DNA of 20,584 nt from Candidatus Levybacteria bacterium RIFCSPLOWO2_01_FULL_39_10 (GTDB lineage Bacteria; Patescibacteriota; Microgenomatia; Levybacterales; UBA12049), in assembly GCA_001782515.1 (NCBI GenBank), contig MFOV01000001.1, positions 19,202 to 39,785 of the forward strand, given 5' to 3'. The notes under the pieces are model-generated. The model was given only the letters and a program-made list of their open reading frames with translations, was not told where the DNA came from and made no database searches. The position numbers and the translations under genes are program-made. Numbering within the stretch: the first letter of the stretch is position 1; the number at the start of each line of letters is the position of its first letter. Shown here one piece after another: positions 18,964 to 20,584 of the stretch.

Positions 18964-19136
18964 ATGACCCCGAAGGTTCTTTCCGTTCGCCTTTAGATTC
19001 TGTTCGAATACGGCTCACGGAGCGAACAACGGGGCAGGAAAGATTATGAAGAGATTAGTGTTGGTGGACCCCGCACAGAACTTACTTGCTCTCATGGTTT
19101 ACATCCATGCATCGCAAGAGCGTTTATGCGGGGCAA
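18964..19136 (+). ncRNA. Structured RNA or regulatory 5' leader of unknown family, upstream of the 5'-3' exonuclease gene
   Basis: Several exact helices can be drawn. GTTCGC (18985-18990) pairs with GCGAAC (19022-19027). TCTTTCC (18978-18984) pairs with GGAAAGA (19037-19043). CCCCGC (19069-19074) pairs with GCGGGG (19128-19133). CTTGC (19085-19089) pairs with GCAAG (19114-19118) and encloses ATGG/CCAT. Two CCCCG and two CGGGG strands (18968, 19069; 19030, 19129) allow alternative partners, so the RNA may switch. The region is more GC-rich than flanking non-coding DNA and codes for nothing evident. I tested it by eye against T-box, 4.5S SRP, RNase P and 6S RNA and found no convincing match. 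Confidence 0.55.
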
Positions 19137-19150
19137 GCGGTAACGCAATT

Positions 19151-19161
19151 GGAGGTTTACG
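19151..19161 (+). promoter_or_regulatory. Shine-Dalgarno site for the exonuclease gene
   Basis: GGAGGT (19151-19156) is a full-strength ribosome-binding site 5 nt before the ATG. It fits a gene with a long leader and fixes the start. Confidence 0.8.
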
Positions 19162-20232
19162 ATGAATCGTTTAGTGCTTGTAGATGGGAATGCTATAGTG
19201 CACCGAGCATATCATGCTCTTCCGCCGCTTCATAAAAAAGACGGAAAACTGACAAATGCTGTTTACGGCTTTTTTGCAATGACTTTAAAGATTGTTTCAG
19301 ACCTTAACCCCGAGGCTCTTATTGTCTGTTTTGACAGGGCTGCGCCGACATTTAGAAAGCAGCTCTATGTTGGATACCAGGCAACTCGTCCCAAAATGGA
19401 AGATGATCTTTCATTTCAGTTCGGCCTAATACACGAGACCTTGGAAAAAATAAAAGTATGCGTTTTCGAACTTGACGGATACGAAGCAGACGATCTCATA
19501 GGTACACTTGCCTGCCAAGCTGCAGAAGACGGTAGAAAATTGAAAGTAGAAGGTAGAGCTTTGAAAATAGAAAATAGAAGATCGATCTATCATCAATCGT
19601 CTACCCTCAAAAATCCATCATCAACCGTCCATCATCCATCGTCAAGCCCGATGTTTGACCAAGTGATTATTCTAACTGGCGATCGGGATTTATTGCAATT
19701 AGTAAATGAAAGAGTCTTAATTCTGGCTCCAATCACAGGTGTTACAAAAATGATTCTATTTGATAGTGACAAAGTTAAGGAAAAATACGGACTTAATCCT
19801 TCACAGATTGTTGATTATAAGGCGCTAGTTGGAGATAGCTCTGACAATTATCCGGGGGTAGCAGGAATTGGACCAAAAACTGCTTCAGACCTTTTAAATA
19901 AATATCAAACGCTTGAAGGAATTTATGAGAATCTTGGAGAAATAAATCCAAAAACTGCAGAAAAATTGGCAAAAGACGCAGAACAGTCTGCTATGGCCAA
20001 AAAATTGGCAACCATTGAGTTAAACGCCCCAATTCATTTAAAATTTTCAGACTGTGATCTTAAAAATTTAGACAGAAAAGCTTTGCTTAAGGAGTTTCAG
20101 GATTTAAATTTCAATAGTTTGATAGATAGATTTAAACTGGATAAAAAACAAAAAGAGCCACCGGCCCAGAGGGCCTCTGGCCCGGAGGGAAAAAAACAAA
20201 AGGAATTAAAGGACCAGCTAAACTTACTATGA
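19162..20232 (+). CDS. Standalone 5'-3' exonuclease (N-terminal PolA-type, flap nuclease) with in-frame insertions
   Basis: The protein matches the 5'-3' exonuclease domain of DNA polymerase I, used for primer and flap removal. Metal-binding acidic motifs are present: LVDGNAIVHRAYHA, CFDRAAPTFRKQLYVGYQATRP, DGYEADDLIGTLA, ILTGDRDLLQLV and LVGDSSDNYPGVAGIGPKTA (helix-hairpin-helix). At 356 residues it stops where PolA would continue into its proofreading and polymerase domains; a glycosyltransferase gene follows. Residues about 123-161, between the ADD and GDRD motifs, are encoded by the second copy of the 116-bp palindromic element, and a GC-rich palindrome encodes part of the C-terminal tail. 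The catalytic residues lie outside both insertions, so activity is probably kept. The start follows a strong GGAGGT site after a long structured leader. Confidence 0.9.
   Translation: MNRLVLVDGNAIVHRAYHALPPLHKKDGKLTNAVYGFFAMTLKIVSDLNPEALIVCFDRAAPTFRKQLYVGYQATRPKMEDDLSFQFGLIHETLEKIKVCVFELDGYEADDLIGTLACQAAEDGRKLKVEGRALKIENRRSIYHQSSTLKNPSSTVHHPSSSPMFDQVIILTGDRDLLQLVNERVLILAPITGVTKMILFDSDKVKEKYGLNPSQIVDYKALVGDSSDNYPGVAGIGPKTASDLLNKYQTLEGIYENLGEINPKTAEKLAKDAEQSAMAKKLATIELNAPIHLKFSDCDLKNLDRKALLKEFQDLNFNSLIDRFKLDKKQKEPPAQRASGPEGKKQKELKDQLNLL
19528..19643 (+). repeat. 116-bp palindromic element inserted in frame in the exonuclease gene (copy 2)
   Basis: It starts with GACGGT and ends with ATCGTC, with a purine-rich left half and pyrimidine-rich right half. 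It starts on a codon boundary, as in tgt, and both copies are followed by AA. Aligned without gaps to 12352-12467, about 88 of 116 bases agree by hand, most differences being transitions. The encoded peptides share patterns such as KVE-R-LKIE-R and SSx-x-x-SST. Confidence 0.75.
20161..20185 (+). repeat. 25-bp near-perfect GC-rich palindrome in the exonuclease gene
   Basis: CCAGAGG (20166-20172) and CCTCTGG (20174-20180) flank a single G, and CCGG repeats at both ends (20161-20164, 20182-20185) with one C-C mismatch in each arm. It encodes PPAQRASGPEG in a lysine-rich tail. It is strikingly GC-rich against the AT-rich flanks. Confidence 0.8.
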
Positions 20233-20332
20233 ATTTTCAATTTGAAATTTTAAATTTAAAATGAAATCTAAATGTTTAAAAATTAGAATATTGAAACATT
20301 CAATGAAAATTGAAAATTATAAATTGAAAATT
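20232..20332. repeat. AT-rich nested inverted repeat between the exonuclease and glycosyltransferase genes
   Basis: AATTTTCAATTT (20232-20243) is an exact inverted copy of AAATTGAAAATT (20321-20332). Inside it AATGTTT (20271-20277) and AAACATT (20294-20300) form a second exact pair. The whole gap could fold into one long imperfect hairpin of about 100 nt. The word content (TTCAAATTT-like) resembles the small insertions in pduO and ftsH. Confidence 0.6.
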
Positions 20333-20337
20333 GTTCT

Positions 20338-20584
20338 ATGAAGGTTGCAATAGTCCATGATTACATCAAAGAGTATGGGGGAGCGGAAAGAGTGCTTGAG
20401 GCGCTTTGTGAGGCATATCCAAACGCTCCGATTTATACTGCATTTGTTGACAAAAATTCTACTGCATATGAACATTTTAAAAATAGAAAAATAATTAAAT
20501 CCTGGTTTGGATATATTCCGTTTGCGTCAAAACTAGCAAGCCCCTTAAGATTTCTTACCCCTCTTATTTGGGGAAGTTTTTCCG
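20338..20584 (+). CDS. Glycosyltransferase, family 4 type (3' end outside window)
   Basis: The first 82 residues are visible. They begin MKVAIVHDYIKEYGGAERVLEALCEAYPNAPIYTAFVD, the N-terminal donor-side motif of GT4-type glycosyltransferases (VHDYL...GGAERV). Proteins with this opening transfer sugars onto lipid-linked or polysaccharide acceptors at the cytoplasmic membrane. The C-terminal nucleotide-sugar-binding domain is beyond the window, so substrate and length are unknown. No ribosome-binding site or clear promoter is visible; the gene follows the AT-rich inverted repeat. Confidence 0.85.
   Translation, partial: MKVAIVHDYIKEYGGAERVLEALCEAYPNAPIYTAFVDKNSTAYEHFKNRKIIKSWFGYIPFASKLASPLRFLTPLIWGSFS

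Noticed and set aside
19050..19080. T-box riboswitch, suggested by GTGGACCCCGC
   Set aside because: The match to the T-box GTGGNACCGCG is poor, no specifier stem or terminator T tract is seen, and the downstream gene is an exonuclease.
1..20584. UGA read as glycine (code 25)
   Set aside because: TGA closes many frames at ATGA overlaps with family-consistent ends (pduO, hicB, cutA), and no conserved glycine falls on TGA.

Overview
The window looks like a piece of chromosome from a Patescibacteria/CPR bacterium, most likely of the Microgenomates type. This is an inference from several traits: AT-rich DNA, very tight packing with ATGA start/stop overlaps, a minimal FtsB/DivIC-like protein with a Pro/Thr tail, a standalone 5'-3' exonuclease without a polymerase domain, a TrpR/YerC-like regulator near trpS, a lone VirD4/TraG-like ATPase, and many lineage-type hypothetical proteins. 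TGA acts as a stop throughout, so the UGA-glycine code of some CPR lineages does not apply.

Layout. Positions 1-2455 are a B12 block: the 3' end of an adenosylcobalamin-dependent ribonucleotide reductase, a cobalamin riboswitch with a terminator, a PduO-type adenosyltransferase, and an unknown zinc-ribbon protein in the same operon. Positions 2551-5312 hold a disordered small protein and a membrane-anchored VirD4/TraG-like ATPase. Positions 5287-8224 are an accessory-looking patch: an HD-domain putative dNTPase (minus), tRNA-Ile(UAU), a hicBA toxin-antitoxin pair starting 2 nt after the tRNA, a near-copy of the tRNA 3' end, and a Xer-like tyrosine recombinase (minus). Positions 8267-11294 hold an FtsB-like gene, a structured intergenic stretch, tRNA-Met(CAU), murD, an unknown minus-strand gene, and beyond it a remnant that looks like a second murD 3' end. 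Positions 11316-13792 are an operon of a nucleoside deoxyribosyltransferase-like gene, cutA, tgt and an unknown gene. Positions 13852-15688 hold a TrpR/YerC-like regulator, an unknown gene and trpS. Positions 15935-18889 hold ftsH, a polytopic membrane protein and a DUF805 protein. Positions 18952-20232 hold a roughly 170-nt structured leader and the 5'-3' exonuclease gene. The window ends inside a glycosyltransferase gene.

Three themes cut across the genes. (1) Expression: many first genes have a good -10 box ending only 6-10 nt before the start codon, implying leaderless mRNAs, while some genes inside operons or behind long leaders have clear Shine-Dalgarno sequences. (2) Small repeats sit inside conserved genes. 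The best case is a 116-bp imperfect palindrome present in the same length and reading phase inside both tgt and the exonuclease gene (about three quarters identical by hand alignment without gaps), resembling in principle the in-frame palindromic elements of Rickettsia. (3) Two cassettes abut gene 3' ends and are bounded by a copy of that 3' end: hicBA at tRNA-Ile, and the unknown 10292-11182 gene at murD. All alignments and counts were done by eye; no searches were run.
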